64,000 nt of DNA from Symsagittifera roscoffensis (GCF_963678635.1 NC_087065.1:32859679-32923678); one strand, 5' to 3'. Positions 35,960 through 45,261 are shown, counted from the first letter of the stretch. Notes: generated from the sequence alone by a model not told the origin. Translations and numbers: made by a program.

Positions 35960-36890
35960 TTAGATAACTTGTTTTGGTTCAATAGGCCAATTGCATTTCG
36001 ATTCATCAATTAGTGAATTGAGGTATCTAGCGTCTAAAACTATTTTTAATGATTCACCTTTTGCTAGAATGATAACAGGGTTGATAAAATTGTTACCTTT
36101 TGGTTGTTCTTCTTTATTTACTGGCGAGATAATTTTGTATTGTTCTAAAATATCAAAAAATCTATTTACTTTGCCGTGTAAATGAATTGGTACTTTACTA
36201 GCTCTTTGTTTTTTGAAAACTGCGTCAGGTTTTAACCAGAGATGTAGTGATGAACTGATTTTTCCAACGTCAGATTTTGATGTTGCGTAGACTGTTGAAT
36301 ATTTTAACAGTTGTTTTGCCAATTTATCAAATTCGATTTGTGTAATTTGTGAGTGTTCAAAATTAAACATCGTTGAAAATTTTTGTTGTTCTTTTGTGTA
36401 ATTTGTTATATTGAACGTTGGTTTAAAATATGGTGTTTTTGTGAAATAATCTGTGTTTCTCTTTTCATTGCTTATTATGTTATTTATAGATAATTCTTCG
36501 TCAAGAATTGTGGATTGGCAAATATCTAATAATTGGAATATATTATTTACGCGGTATGCTACTTCATGTATGGGTGAGATTGTAGCGTTTGTTATGCAAT
36601 ATCCTAAAAGTCCTAAGGGTAATGTTACTTGATACGGTGTATTGTTATACACGTGTAACGAAATGATGTCGGAATTCGTGTTTTTCAAATATTTTATAGA
36701 TGAGATCGTGATTTTGAAAAACTTGTGAATAGGTTTAAATTCAAAGTCTGACATAAAAAGTTGTTGTTTAATTTGACTTTTATCATACTGGTGAACTTGT
36801 TTTATTGAAAAATTATATATTTTTCCTGATAATGGTTTCAGGTGTTTCCGTTGTTGGTTATAAATTGGATAAAATTTTGAGAAAAATGGT
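35960..36890 (-). pseudogene. Reverse transcriptase N-terminal (fingers) region
   Basis: The listed ATG frame (36754-35960) starts MSDFEFKPIH, but the frame is open upstream to about 36890, where a T7 run at the protease end changes frame. Protease and RT were therefore probably one polyprotein. Contains HLHGKVNRFFDILEQY and PVIILAKGESLKIVLDARYL, the RT fingers region typical of Ty3/gypsy. It ends at an in-frame TAA five codons before the conserved KYFTTADMN block. Confidence 0.9.
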
Positions 36891-36907
36891 GGTTGTTTGT
36901 TTAATCT

Positions 36908-37435
36908 TTAAAAAAATGTTAGAGCTGTATTTTTTGTTTTTGTGTACTTATCTTTGATTAGTATTTTACTATTTAAGATGTTGATTGTTGGTATATATTT
37001 TGATATAAATGGTATGCCAATGATATTGTGCTTAATATCAGTAATATGAAATATTTGTTTAAATGGTTTGTTTAGAATTTTTCTTTGCTCCATTTTTCTT
37101 GTGGGGAGAAGGAATAATTGGATTTTTCCGTAATTTACTAATTTTGATCCTTGTGCTGTGGCTAGTTTACTAGAGGTTGCAAGAGGCGTTAATTTTGGAT
37201 GTAATGTTTTGATTTCATTCCATGTGGGAATATTAATTATGTTTGATTCTGCTCCTGAATCAATTAAAAAATCAATTTCAAGATCTGGTGGTTGAAATTC
37301 TTTGTTTCTTGGACTTTCTAAGAGAAATGGTATTGTCCAAATTTTTTCTCTGTGTTGTTCTTTTTGTATATTTTGATAAATATGATTTGTGTTTGAACAT
37401 TTTGTTTTGTCTTTTTCATCGGGTTCAATTACCAT
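36908..37435 (-). CDS. Retroelement aspartic protease
   Basis: 175 residues from ATG at 37435. Processes the gag-pol polyprotein; acts as a dimer. The active-site DSGAES is at residues 59-64 (IDFLIDSGAESNIINIP), and a second hydrophobic strand with IIGIPFI lies near residue 140. It overlaps the end of gag by 7 bases in the -1 frame (gag TAA at 37431-37429; ATG at 37435), and the pro frame is open upstream of its ATG. Expression by -1 frameshifting is therefore possible. The copy at 49233-49760 differs by one residue (Lys to Thr). Confidence 0.9.
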   Translation of the reverse strand: MVIEPDEKDKTKCSNTNHIYQNIQKEQHREKIWTIPFLLESPRNKEFQPPDLEIDFLIDSGAESNIINIPTWNEIKTLHPKLTPLATSSKLATAQGSKLVNYGKIQLFLLPTRKMEQRKILNKPFKQIFHITDIKHNIIGIPFISKYIPTINILNSKILIKDKYTKTKNTALTFF

Positions 37436-38480
37436 GTAATTTCGTTTACTTCTTGTGCAGTTTGTGTAGTATCGATGGGTTCAATATAATAATTGTGAAG
37501 GAGTTCCAATTGATTTTCATATATATGTGATGTAAAAGGTTGTTCATATATGACAGGTTCGTAGTCATTTTCGACTGTTATCATATTTACAGAGATGGTA
37601 TTTTCTGTATCACTTTCTGTATCTGATGATCCACAGTTTATATGATTTAGTTGTAGTTCGTTACTTCCTGTGTCATCAATACCTGGGGGGTCTGATGTTG
37701 TTTCTTCATTGTTTTGTTTTTGATTAATATGTCTTTGATGTTTTGGTGAACTACTTCTGTATCGATGTTTAGAATTATGATACTGGTTATTATTCCTATG
37801 TGGTGACTGGGAATAATTTCTATATCGATTATTGTAACTTGAATTTCGATTTTGTGAATTATTCCGTGATCTGTTTTGATAATTATCATTTGATCTGTGA
37901 TAGTTTGATCTATTATATGAATTATTTCTTGATCGATTGTTCGGGTATTTCTGATTTCGATTGTTTGAATAACTTCTATTTCTATTATGTGAATAGTTTC
38001 TATTTCTGTTGTATGATGAATTTCGTGATTGATTATTGGAATAGTGTCTATGCCTTGGGTTTGATTGGGAACTGGATCCGGAAACAAATTGTGTTGTATT
38101 GGAATTTGATCGTGAATAGTTATTTAGGTTATTTTGGCTATTCGATCGATTATATCTATTTTGTGAAGTATATCGCATATTTCTTCGTTCTGGTGATCTT
38201 CCTCTATAACTTGAGTTATATGGTGATTGATTCCTTGTGTAATTGGTGTTGTTCAGAAGTGGTTTTCCTGAACTGTTATTACTGTATATGTTTTTGTTTG
38301 GTAGATTTTGATCTTTTTTCATATATTGATAGAACGATTTATTTGGTTCTTTATGCTTTTGAGGTCTATTCTGATTATCTTGTTGTTTTTGTCTACATTC
38401 GGAAATACTGTGTCCGTATCGTCGGCAATAATTACATCATTTTTTGAAGGATGGTTTGCCTTTAAAATTTGGATGTTGTT
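37429..38480 (-). pseudogene. Gag nucleocapsid module 2 (CCHC knuckle plus Asn/Arg/Ser/Tyr-rich domain)
   Basis: RNA-binding end of gag. After an in-frame TGA (38439-38437) comes a zinc knuckle of form C-x2-C-x4-H-x4-C (CNYCRRYGHSISEC). Then follows a basic stretch and about 150 residues built from repeated NRN/YS/RS words (for example RNYSHNRNRSYSNNRNQKY), an acidic segment near SSDTESDTENT and a Tyr-rich tail ending ITW at 37429. The low-complexity part resembles RNA-condensing disordered regions. The 297-codon frame from 38322 is intact in this module. The open frames antisense or +1 to it are caused by the repetitive sequence. Confidence 0.85.
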
Positions 38481-39248
38481 TCTTCATTTGTTTGCACTTG
38501 ATTAATGTGTCTTTGATGTTTTGGTGTGCTACTTCTCTATCTATGTTTAGAATCATGATAATGGTTATTATTCCTGTGTGGTTACTGGGAATAATTTCTA
38601 TATCGATCATTGTAACTTGAATTTCGATTTTGTGAATTATTTCGTGATCTGTTTTGATAATTATCATTTGATCTGTGATAGTTTGATCTATTAAATGAAT
38701 TATTTCTTGATCGCTTGTTCGGGTAATTCTGATTTCGATTGTTCGAATAACTTCTATTTCTATAATGTGAATAGTTTCTATTTCTGTTGTATGATGAGTT
38801 TCGTGATTGATTATTGTAATAGTGTTGATTCCTTGGATTTGATTGGGAACTGGATCTAGAAACAAATTGTGTTGCATTGGAATTTGATCTTGAATAGTTA
38901 TTTTGACTATTTGATCGGTTATAATTATTTTGTCAAGAATTTTGTGTATTTCTTCGTTCTGGTGATCTTCCTCTATAACTTGAGTTATATGGTGATTGAT
39001 TCCTTGTATAATTGGTGTTGTTCGGAAGTGGTTTTCCTGAACTGTTATTACTATTTATATTTTTGTTTGGTAGATTTTGATCTTTTTTCATATATTGATA
39101 GAACGATTTATTTGGTTCTTTATGCTTTTGAGGTCTATTCTGATTATCTTGTTGTTTTTGTCTACATTCGGTAATACTGTGTCCGTATCGTCGGCAATAA
39201 TTACATCATTTTTTGAAGGATGGTTCGCCTTTAAAATTTGGATGTTTT
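37713..39248 (-). repeat. Internal tandem duplication of the nucleocapsid module (769-bp offset)
   Basis: About 37713-38477 aligns to about 38482-39248 with an offset of 769 bp and roughly 5-7 percent mismatch by eye. Both carry the same TGA before the zinc knuckle. The divergence exceeds that of the LTR pair, so the duplication appears older than this insertion. Confidence 0.85.
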
Positions 39249-39429
39249 TCATAGATATTTAGTATTTCAGTGATTTTTTCAATTAGGTCTGTATCTGATT
39301 CTTGTATGTTATTTATATGTGTAGTGTTTGTTTCAATTCGATTAACATATTGTAGTTTTAGATTTTCCGTTTCTTCGAGTTTCATTGTGATTTCCGCTTG
39401 TTCTAGTTTATCTACTAGTTTTCGAAAAT
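38481..39429 (-). pseudogene. Gag coiled-coil linker and nucleocapsid module 1
   Basis: Continues gag after a -1 frame change at about 39430. REPDLDFRKLVDKLEQAE begins a predicted coiled coil of about 70 residues, then PSFKK, an in-frame TGA (39208-39206), and a knuckle CNYCRRYGHSITEC. The following Asn/Arg/Ser/Tyr-rich stretch is a diverged duplicate of module 2 but carries further stops in its frame (TGA near 38917, TAA near 38570, and in this copy TAG near 38537). Because the duplication offset (769) is not a multiple of three, module 1 cannot read in frame into module 2. Confidence 0.8.
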
Positions 39430-40269
39430 CTAAATCTGGTTCTCGAAATGAGGAAGGATGAGATGCTCTCTTTTTATTGCTATTTTCCTTAATTGAGGTG
39501 TTAAGGTCATCATTAAAATTTCTGTCATTTTTGTATTTTTATAGTCATGTGTATTAAGTGAATATGCTTTTCGAACTAGTGTTTCGTTCCGCACTGCTAA
39601 TTGTTTGATAGTTTCATTCGGTAATCTGCGAATTTCATTACATAAAATTCTTTGGTGTTGTTTTTTTCTTTCGGAGTCAAACATTTTTGAAAATTCTTGT
39701 GTAAATCTTTTCCAGTCTGATTTTATTTCTATAGGTATTACTGAAAACCATTTTTGAGCTGCGCCATCTAAGGTTGTTTGTATCAGTGCTGTTCGTCTAT
39801 GTATATAATTTTGATGTAGTGGCGTATTAATTGGTTCAGGTCCTATATTTAAAATTAAATTTGCTGTTACTGCATTTAGATAATCTTCTACAGAATATTC
39901 AGGGTCTGTTCCTGTGAATACCATCAGTGGTTTATTGGATGATATTGATGATCCACCCATGAGGTATGGATTCATTGTCATCTGTAGTGATTCTGCGGCA
40001 TTTGGCATTTGCGAAAAATTTGAAAGTTGATTTTTTGTTATTTCGTGTTGCTGAAGGTAATATGGAAGCGGTATTTCATTTTGCATTTGAGTTGGTTGAT
40101 AAGAATGCATTGACATTGGATTTTGTGGTTGTATTGGTTGAAAAGATTGTGTGTTAAATGGGTTTTGTATATGCATTTGTTGTGGATTTTGTACATCTGT
40201 TGGGTTTTGTGGGTAAATTTTTATATTTCGAGATGGTTGAGGTTGTCGTGGTCTTTGTGTGCAATATTC
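39430..40269 (-). pseudogene. Gag capsid domain
   Basis: The frame continues directly from the upstream gag segment across one TAA (40272-40270). It opens with a Gln/Asn/Pro-rich stretch, then the capsid: KPLMVFTGTDPEYSVEDYLN near residue 85 of the ATG-started frame (40176), AAQKWFSVIPIEIKSDWKRF, and the family-typical LRKIAIKREHLILPHF at the end. This matches the Retrotrans_gag type fold of Ty3/gypsy and related elements. The C-terminus is cut by a -1 frame change at 39430, after which REPDLDFRKL resumes. Confidence 0.9.
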
Positions 40270-40715
40270 TTATGTATATGGTGCAAAAGTATCTGGTTGG
40301 TGATAATCATCTTCATCGGATAATAAATAGTTTGTATTAAATTGCGTATGTTGGATATTTTTATTTTGTTGAAAGAATGGGTAATTCTCAGTATAATCCT
40401 GTGTAGGTTGTGGATTATCTGGAAAATTTACTGAATTTGTCAATGTTTTCGGGAGATTCCAATAATGAGAACATAGGTGATTTAAATTTTGTGTGTTTTT
40501 TCGGGGAGGTTGATTTGTTCCTGGTTTGTGAGCGTAATTATAATTGTGTTCTGCAAAGGTGTTTCTTGTGAATGATTTTCGTATTTTTGACGGTATTGTC
40601 ATTGGTCTATACGTTTGATAATCCATATGTGAATATTTTGGAGCAACCGAAGGTTTAACGGTTGATTGTAAGGTTACTTGTGCCAGTGAAGTATTTGTAT
40701 TTCTTGGTGTTGTCA
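40270..40715 (-). pseudogene. Gag-linked upstream segment D (unrecognised)
   Basis: About 148 codons without an ATG start, rich in Asn, Thr, Pro and Gln. It is in the same frame as the capsid segment and separated from it only by one TAA, so it was probably the capsid's own N-terminal extension. It follows segment C after a one-base frame change near 40716. No domain recognised. Confidence 0.6.
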
Positions 40716-41570
40716 AATTGGGTGTACTGATGAAATACTTTGTTGTGTAGTTGTTGTTGTTTGGACGATTTTTTCATTTATGAAGTGTGATGGTGTTTGA
40801 ATATCTTGTTGTGTAAAATTTCTAGTTCCATTAAGGTTCTCATTGTGTATGACGGTCGAATTTAAACTATTATTTTGCGTATCAGGTAAAAATGTATTGT
40901 AGTTTAATGGTGTTGCATCAATGGTTAATGGTATTACTTTTACATAATCTCTGTGATAAGATATTGTACTTATTGCTTGACTTGAGATAGCTCGTCGGAT
41001 ATTTATAAATGTAGGATGAGACCATTCAGGGTCCCAAACGTAGTCTGATTGTTCTGAAAGGGCAGTGTCATCATTTGTATTTTGAGGTCTGAAATTTTTT
41101 CTTGCTTGTGAAATTGAATCTAAATTATGTGTGAAATAATCTATTATAAACCAGGCTAAAATTTTTTGTAAATCATGTTTAATTTGTTGTGAAACATCAT
41201 CTTTAGTGAAATTTTCTTTAATTATATGTGGAAATGTTGAAAATAATGCGATTTCATTTCGTACTTTTCTATGTTTGGATGTTTCAGTTGGCGAGATACT
41301 TTGAAATTCTGTTTTTTCTAATATAGATATATAAGTATATATTATTGCAAAAACTTCGTTAGTGAATATGGAGTTTGCTCTTTGTGAATTATGATATTGT
41401 ATGCTTTTGATATATTCTAGGAATACTTTTGAAAATTCTAATTCAATACCATCTGTTTGAATTACATATTTACGATGGTCTAAATTGGGTGTGCTGAATT
41501 CTATGGTGTAGATTCCATATTGTTGTGTTAGGTTACATATGTCTTTCAAATAATGTTCAATAATTTGTCT
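40713..41570 (-). pseudogene. Gag-linked upstream segment C (unrecognised, about 280 codons)
   Basis: Open frame without any early ATG; the first in-frame start would be TTG at 41549, which is not a normal eukaryotic start. This implies it was reached by continuation from segment B (frame change in an A6 run near 41575). The sequence is protein-like, with mixed helices and hydrophobic patches (FTNEVFAIIYTYISILEKTE, ILAWFIIDYFTHNLDSISQA), and then becomes Thr/Ser/Gln-rich. It could be a matrix-like or folded N-terminal gag domain. No family recognised. Confidence 0.6.
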
Positions 41571-41740
41571 TGTGATTTTTTATCTGGGAATTCTGCTTTG
41601 CATGGACTGATTCCGGGTTCAAACAAATTTGCAAGTAAGTTCTTGCAAAAATCATGTTGTCCTCTATCATCGGGTGAATCTATAAGAAAGGGGTAAACTG
41701 CTTCGTCATCTGGACTATTGTCACTTTGAGTGTGGCTCAT
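41546..41740 (-). pseudogene. Gag-linked upstream segment B (64 codons)
   Basis: Short acidic segment (SPDDEAVYPFLIDSPDDRGQ) whose ATG at 41740 lies inside the end of segment A; the two overlap by 20 bases around an A7 run. It is most simply read as a continuation of A after a one-base indel. Two Cys and no known motif. Confidence 0.5.
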
Positions 41741-42182
41741 TTTTTTGTTTGATGACTGTTAATATATAGCTATTAATGTGTCTAATTGGTTGATTCCAAT
41801 TATACAGGTGTACTGGTTTGTGTTTGTATTGCTTTTTTATTCTTCTTTTTCCTCTTTTTGATGAATTTGAAGTTGTTTCTGAGTCGGAAAAATATAATTG
41901 ATCGTAAATGGGACAATTTTTATCAATTGATTTTTTTAATTTGTAGAGTTCATCTAAACTGCTGGCTTCTGATTCAGAAAATGCGTTTCTATTTTTTGAA
42001 AATCTTTTTTGTGTGATTTGTCTTTGTTTGTTTATAATTTTTCTTTTTATTGTTTGTCGTTTTGTTCTAATGTATCCAACTGTTTGTGTATGAGGTGTGA
42101 TTACAAGATCGTATTTTTTGTTATCTATTTCACAGTTGTGTAAAACGATTGTTTGCTTATTTCCTAAATTTTTGAATGACAT
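41721..42182 (-). CDS. First ORF of the retroelement, basic N-terminal segment A (153 codons)
   Basis: ATG at 42182 is the first good start after the leader. The protein is Lys/Arg-rich between residues 40 and 66 (RTKRQTIKRKIINKQRQITQ) with an acidic/Ser patch (FSESEASSLDELYKL) and another basic block (SSKRGKRRIKKQYKHKPVHL) that looks like a nuclear localisation or RNA-binding signal. It ends at an A7 run overlapping segment B. Together with B, C and D it forms about 640 codons upstream of the capsid, far more than a normal gag N-terminus. Function unknown. Confidence 0.6.
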   Translation of the reverse strand: MSFKNLGNKQTIVLHNCEIDNKKYDLVITPHTQTVGYIRTKRQTIKRKIINKQRQITQKRFSKNRNAFSESEASSLDELYKLKKSIDKNCPIYDQLYFSDSETTSNSSKRGKRRIKKQYKHKPVHLYNWNQPIRHINSYILTVIKQKNEPHSK

Positions 42183-43451
42183 AAGGTTTAGGATGAAGGA
42201 TGCAAAAAGTTGTTAGTTACTTATATTTTCTTAGACTGTTAATCCTTACGATTTTTTGGTTAGCTTAGCCTGGGTCTTTTTATTCAGGGTTGGAGAGAAA
42301 AGTATATCAATTGCGAAGAATGAATTCTTTTTTTCTCGTGGCTAGTCTAAGCTAAGGTGTTAACTTACTTAATCTTGCTTAGGGGTAGTGATTGTGTTCA
42401 AGGGTTGGAGAATAGTAAATCGATCCACAAGGTTCAGGTATAATTAGAACGCAAGTAGTTCGTTAGATACTATTTTAAACTTACTAAGTCTAAGATCTAT
42501 CCTGGGTCTGGTAAGAGGAGGGTTCGAGTGAAGAATGAATAACCGAAGTTCTTCACTGTATATCTTAATTTGAATGGTTAGTTTTATTAAAAAATATCTA
42601 TTAATCTTGGGTCTTTTGGAAGGGTTGGATAGTGAATTGATGTTTGAGGTCGTTAGACACTTGCTAAGTGGGTGGGGGAAAACAAAATTGTTCTTTTTGA
42701 TCCAAGGATAGGCCTTGATGATCAGGTTTTAAATTTAGTGAAATAGAAAACTAATTAAGATCCAAGGATAAGCCTTGATGATCTGAATTTTAAAATTAAA
42801 TGAGTTTAAGTTTAAAATGGTTTAAGCTTATTTCAGAAAAAGATTTAGTTCTTTAACGATATTAGTGAGCTTATGATTGCTGTTATGTTTAGGTGATGAA
42901 GCTGGGACAACAGATGACTTATGATTACTAACAATTTATTGTCATGCTACTAATTTTTTCATTTTCAATAAATATTTTTCAAATATGTTTTATATAATAC
43001 TGCAGAAATTAAGAAAACGATCTGAGATCTTTTTATCAATCGTTTTTGTACATTATTAATTTTGTTTTTTGTAATTTTGGTATTGTACATTAATAATTTT
43101 GTACATTAATAATTTGTACATAAATGATCATGAAGATTGACTTCAAAATTTTATGTTTGCAAATGAAAATCTAATTTCATTGTTAATAAGATTCTAAAAA
43201 CAAAAGTTTGTGTTGGCTTTTGCCGTACAATCATAAAACTAAATGGTAAGTTTCTACTTTGTCGTATGTCATCTCTTGTCCGAGGTCTTCTTCCAATTCC
43301 GGGTAGTTCTATTAGTGTTCGGAATATCGGCTCTGATCTATTGAGTCGTAGAGACATTTCAATTAAATTATTATCGTATAACATTTTGAAAATGTTTTGT
43401 CTAATTTCTACTCTATTTTTGGTTAGTTATAAGCTATTAAGGTCTTATTCG
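42183..43451 (-). promoter_or_regulatory. Retroelement leader (5' untranslated region)
   Basis: About 1.27 kb between the primer-binding site and the first ORF. Contains a direct repeat of GATCCAAGGATAGGCCTTGATGATC (near 42699 and 42762) and a cluster of GTACATTAATAATTT words near 43050-43125. Packaging signals and dimerisation sites would be expected here; none can be proven. Confidence 0.55.
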
Positions 43452-43469
43452 AGACTTATGGTCGCACCA
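43452..43469 (-). other. Primer-binding site candidate
   Basis: Two bases inside the 5' LTR the minus strand reads TGGTGCGACCATAAGTCT, starting with the TGG that pairs with a tRNA 3' CCA end. The tRNA species could not be assigned from memory. Confidence 0.7.
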
Positions 43470-43471
43470 GA

Positions 43472-43895
43472 TGAGTTAGGACCGATGTGGTTAACTCATA
43501 GAGTATAGGGTACACCGAAATTTCGGATAGGGTACACCGTCTGCTCGTCATGCTATCTTATTTTCGGCCGGATAGATTCGTGCAACTTCTTAGTCTAATA
43601 CCGATCCTAATCTTACTCTTATACTTTCTAGTCTCAGGGTGTTTAACTAGTCTCTGATAGGCTCAATAGATCTAGGGTATACTGGTTTATTGCGGCTGCT
43701 GAAGTTCTCTTGGAGAGGCAACTAATTTCTAAGTTAAATTCAAATCTCTCTGGTGCTCAAATTACAAGTAATTTCAGCACTTACAAATAAGTGGGTTGTT
43801 AGTTAGATGGATTATGATTGGTTAATATTAAATATTTTACAGTGGTAAAATATCCAATTTATCCAATTATAAAATGTAGTTTAGATCAGGTTCCA
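43472..43895 (-). repeat. 5' LTR (424 bp)
   Basis: Pairs with 24284-24693. Carries a 14-bp duplication relative to the 3' LTR. Followed by CTTG (43896-43899), the right copy of the target-site duplication. A third, identical-looking LTR lies at 55797-56220 through the segmental duplication. Confidence 0.95.
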
Positions 43896-44019
43896 CTTGC
43901 GCAGCAACATAACTAAAAGAAACACAGCCCACCGTTTCTCACGATAGTCTCGGAGAGAGTTGAGTGATATATAACATTAAAGTTCTTTTAGCCGTGACTC
44001 GGACAACATCGAAAAATTT

Positions 44020-44455
44020 CAAAAAAAAAATCTCACAGTGCTGAGAAAAACGGATTGGAATTTATTTGATTTTTCGCCTTGATTCGAGCCAATAAAGTGA
44101 GCGAGCAGCGACTTACAACAGCTTCATTCTTAAATAGCTTTAAAGCATACTAAAGCTCAATTCAGGTCATATAATTTTAGTTTTACTCGAGGAAAATCAG
44201 TTTTCAAGCGCTTTTTGGAATCAAATTCAAAAAACCACAAAAAAATTTAAAAAATCTATTTTTAAAAACTTTTCTTGTACGTCTAGTCAATTTTCTACAA
44301 TTTGTCCAATTTAATATGAATGCTGAACATGCCTAGCTTTTTGTTTTTCTTTCATATCTTTTTACCAGACCACGCCAAAAAACGAAACTAATTTGGAAAA
44401 AAAATTCTGGTAATTTTTAAGACTATGGTCGAAACATTATGTGCTACATGCACAA
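44020..44455 (+). repeat. Dispersed repeat R2, copy 2
   Basis: Shares ordered blocks with 5030-5455: CAGTGCTGAGAAAAAC, GATTCGAGCCAATAAAGTGA, AACGAAACTAATTTGG and AAGACTATGGTCGAAACATT. Duplicated at 56345-56780. Confidence 0.6.
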
Positions 44456-44904
44456 AATTTCTAAATTTTTCATACGACACAGGCTCACTAGTATTTCCTC
44501 ACGGAGTTATTGACATGCAAACTGCGCTCTTGGAAAATTAATTTCAAATTTAATTTAATTAAGAACGAGTGAAATCAAAACTTTAACAAGAAATGAGGGA
44601 TAAAACTGCTTGATCATGATTAAAATAACCTTTTTCCCCATAGTAAACCATCAAAGTTTCGGTGACATCTGACACTATAACCAGGAACTGAAAAACAAGA
44701 TAAATTGAGAACAGAGCACCATAAGATGAAAAAAGCACTGTTGAGTGGGTAAACACAAATCGTTAAATAGAGATCAAAGTGAACAAAAACTCAAAAGGCT
44801 CAACAACAAAAAAGCACCTAAAGGTGGGGAAAAGGGAAATTAGATCTGAAAAATGAAACGATAAAACAGTTAGAGAAGACTCAAAATGATGGAATTTGAC
44901 TGTC
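44456..44904. other. Non-coding host flank
   Basis: No gene or repeat boundary recognised between R2 and the endonuclease fragment. Duplicated in unit 2. Confidence 0.45.
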
Positions 44905-45235
44905 TATTCAAATCACATTTCTGATGTTTAATGTGATATGCCTCCGTGAAAAGAAGTACAAGCCAGGAGGAACTCTTCTCAACGACCTCCAAACACTCCA
45001 AGTGATCTTCGATGGATGTTCGAACGTCGTGCTTCATGAGGTGATCATAGATGACAGAAACTCCTCCAGACTATCAACTGACATATTCCCGGACCCTCTG
45101 GTGTAAATGTCGTCGAGTGACGCCCACATAACTAGAATTACAACCCGTTTCCGGACAACGAAAAAGGTACGTCATGCTGCCACTATTGACCAGTTTTGAC
45201 TTCTTGTCCGGACTTCTGAGGATTTATATCAACTT
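44905..45235 (-). pseudogene. GIY-YIG endonuclease fragment of a retroelement
   Basis: On the minus strand one frame reads YLFRCPETGCNSSYVGVTRR then HLHQRVREY, matching the GIY-YIG nuclease signature (Y-x-F-x-C, C..SSYVG.T.R, R..EH-like) found at the C-terminus of Penelope-like and some other reverse transcriptases. Two stops (TGA TAG) follow, after which the same frame continues with SIEDHLECLEVVEKSSSWL and LLFTEAYHIKH, resembling the rest of the domain. No RT is seen upstream, so this is a small decayed 3' end. Duplicated at 57230-57560. Confidence 0.6.
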
Positions 45236-45261
45236 GTTAGACGTTAGGATCAGCCTGGGAA

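Larger units (their letters stand above)
24284..43895 (-). mobile_element. Giant Ty3/gypsy-like LTR retrotransposon with envelope-like and unknown ORFs (19.6 kb)
   Basis: Bounded by two LTRs (24284-24693 and 43472-43895) with TG...CA ends on the minus strand and a 4-bp CTTG target duplication outside them. Sense order is 5' LTR, primer-binding site, 1.3-kb leader, long gag region, protease, RT, RNase H, integrase with GPY motif, two small membrane ORFs, envelope-like region, a gene of about 600 codons, a 1.4-kb 3' non-coding region and the 3' LTR. The RT-RNase H-integrase order and GPY motif fit Ty3/gypsy. The length is roughly three times the usual 5-7 kb for such elements. The sense strand is strikingly A- and C-rich throughout, consistent with one transcription unit. 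LTRs differ by about 8 substitutions plus a 14-bp duplication, so the insertion is not brand new. The copy carries many stops and frameshifts and cannot be autonomous as read. Confidence 0.93.

Noticed and set aside
37647-38087. 146-codon Ile/Thr/Glu/His-rich minus-strand frame (and its relative at 38437-38877)
   Set aside because: These overlap the Asn/Arg/Ser/Tyr-rich nucleocapsid frame. The simple repeated codons keep a second frame open. The knuckle and basic domain are in the other frame.
37800-38447. 215-codon plus-strand frame (also 50125-50772) rich in Tyr, Cys, Phe
   Set aside because: Antisense shadow of the repetitive nucleocapsid coding sequence.
35960-40272. Alternative genetic code with TAA/TGA as sense codons
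   Set aside because: In-frame TAA and TGA recur in the retroelement, but the intact transporter uses no such codons in 417 positions and the element also has frameshifts and a lost catalytic residue. Decay explains the stops more simply.
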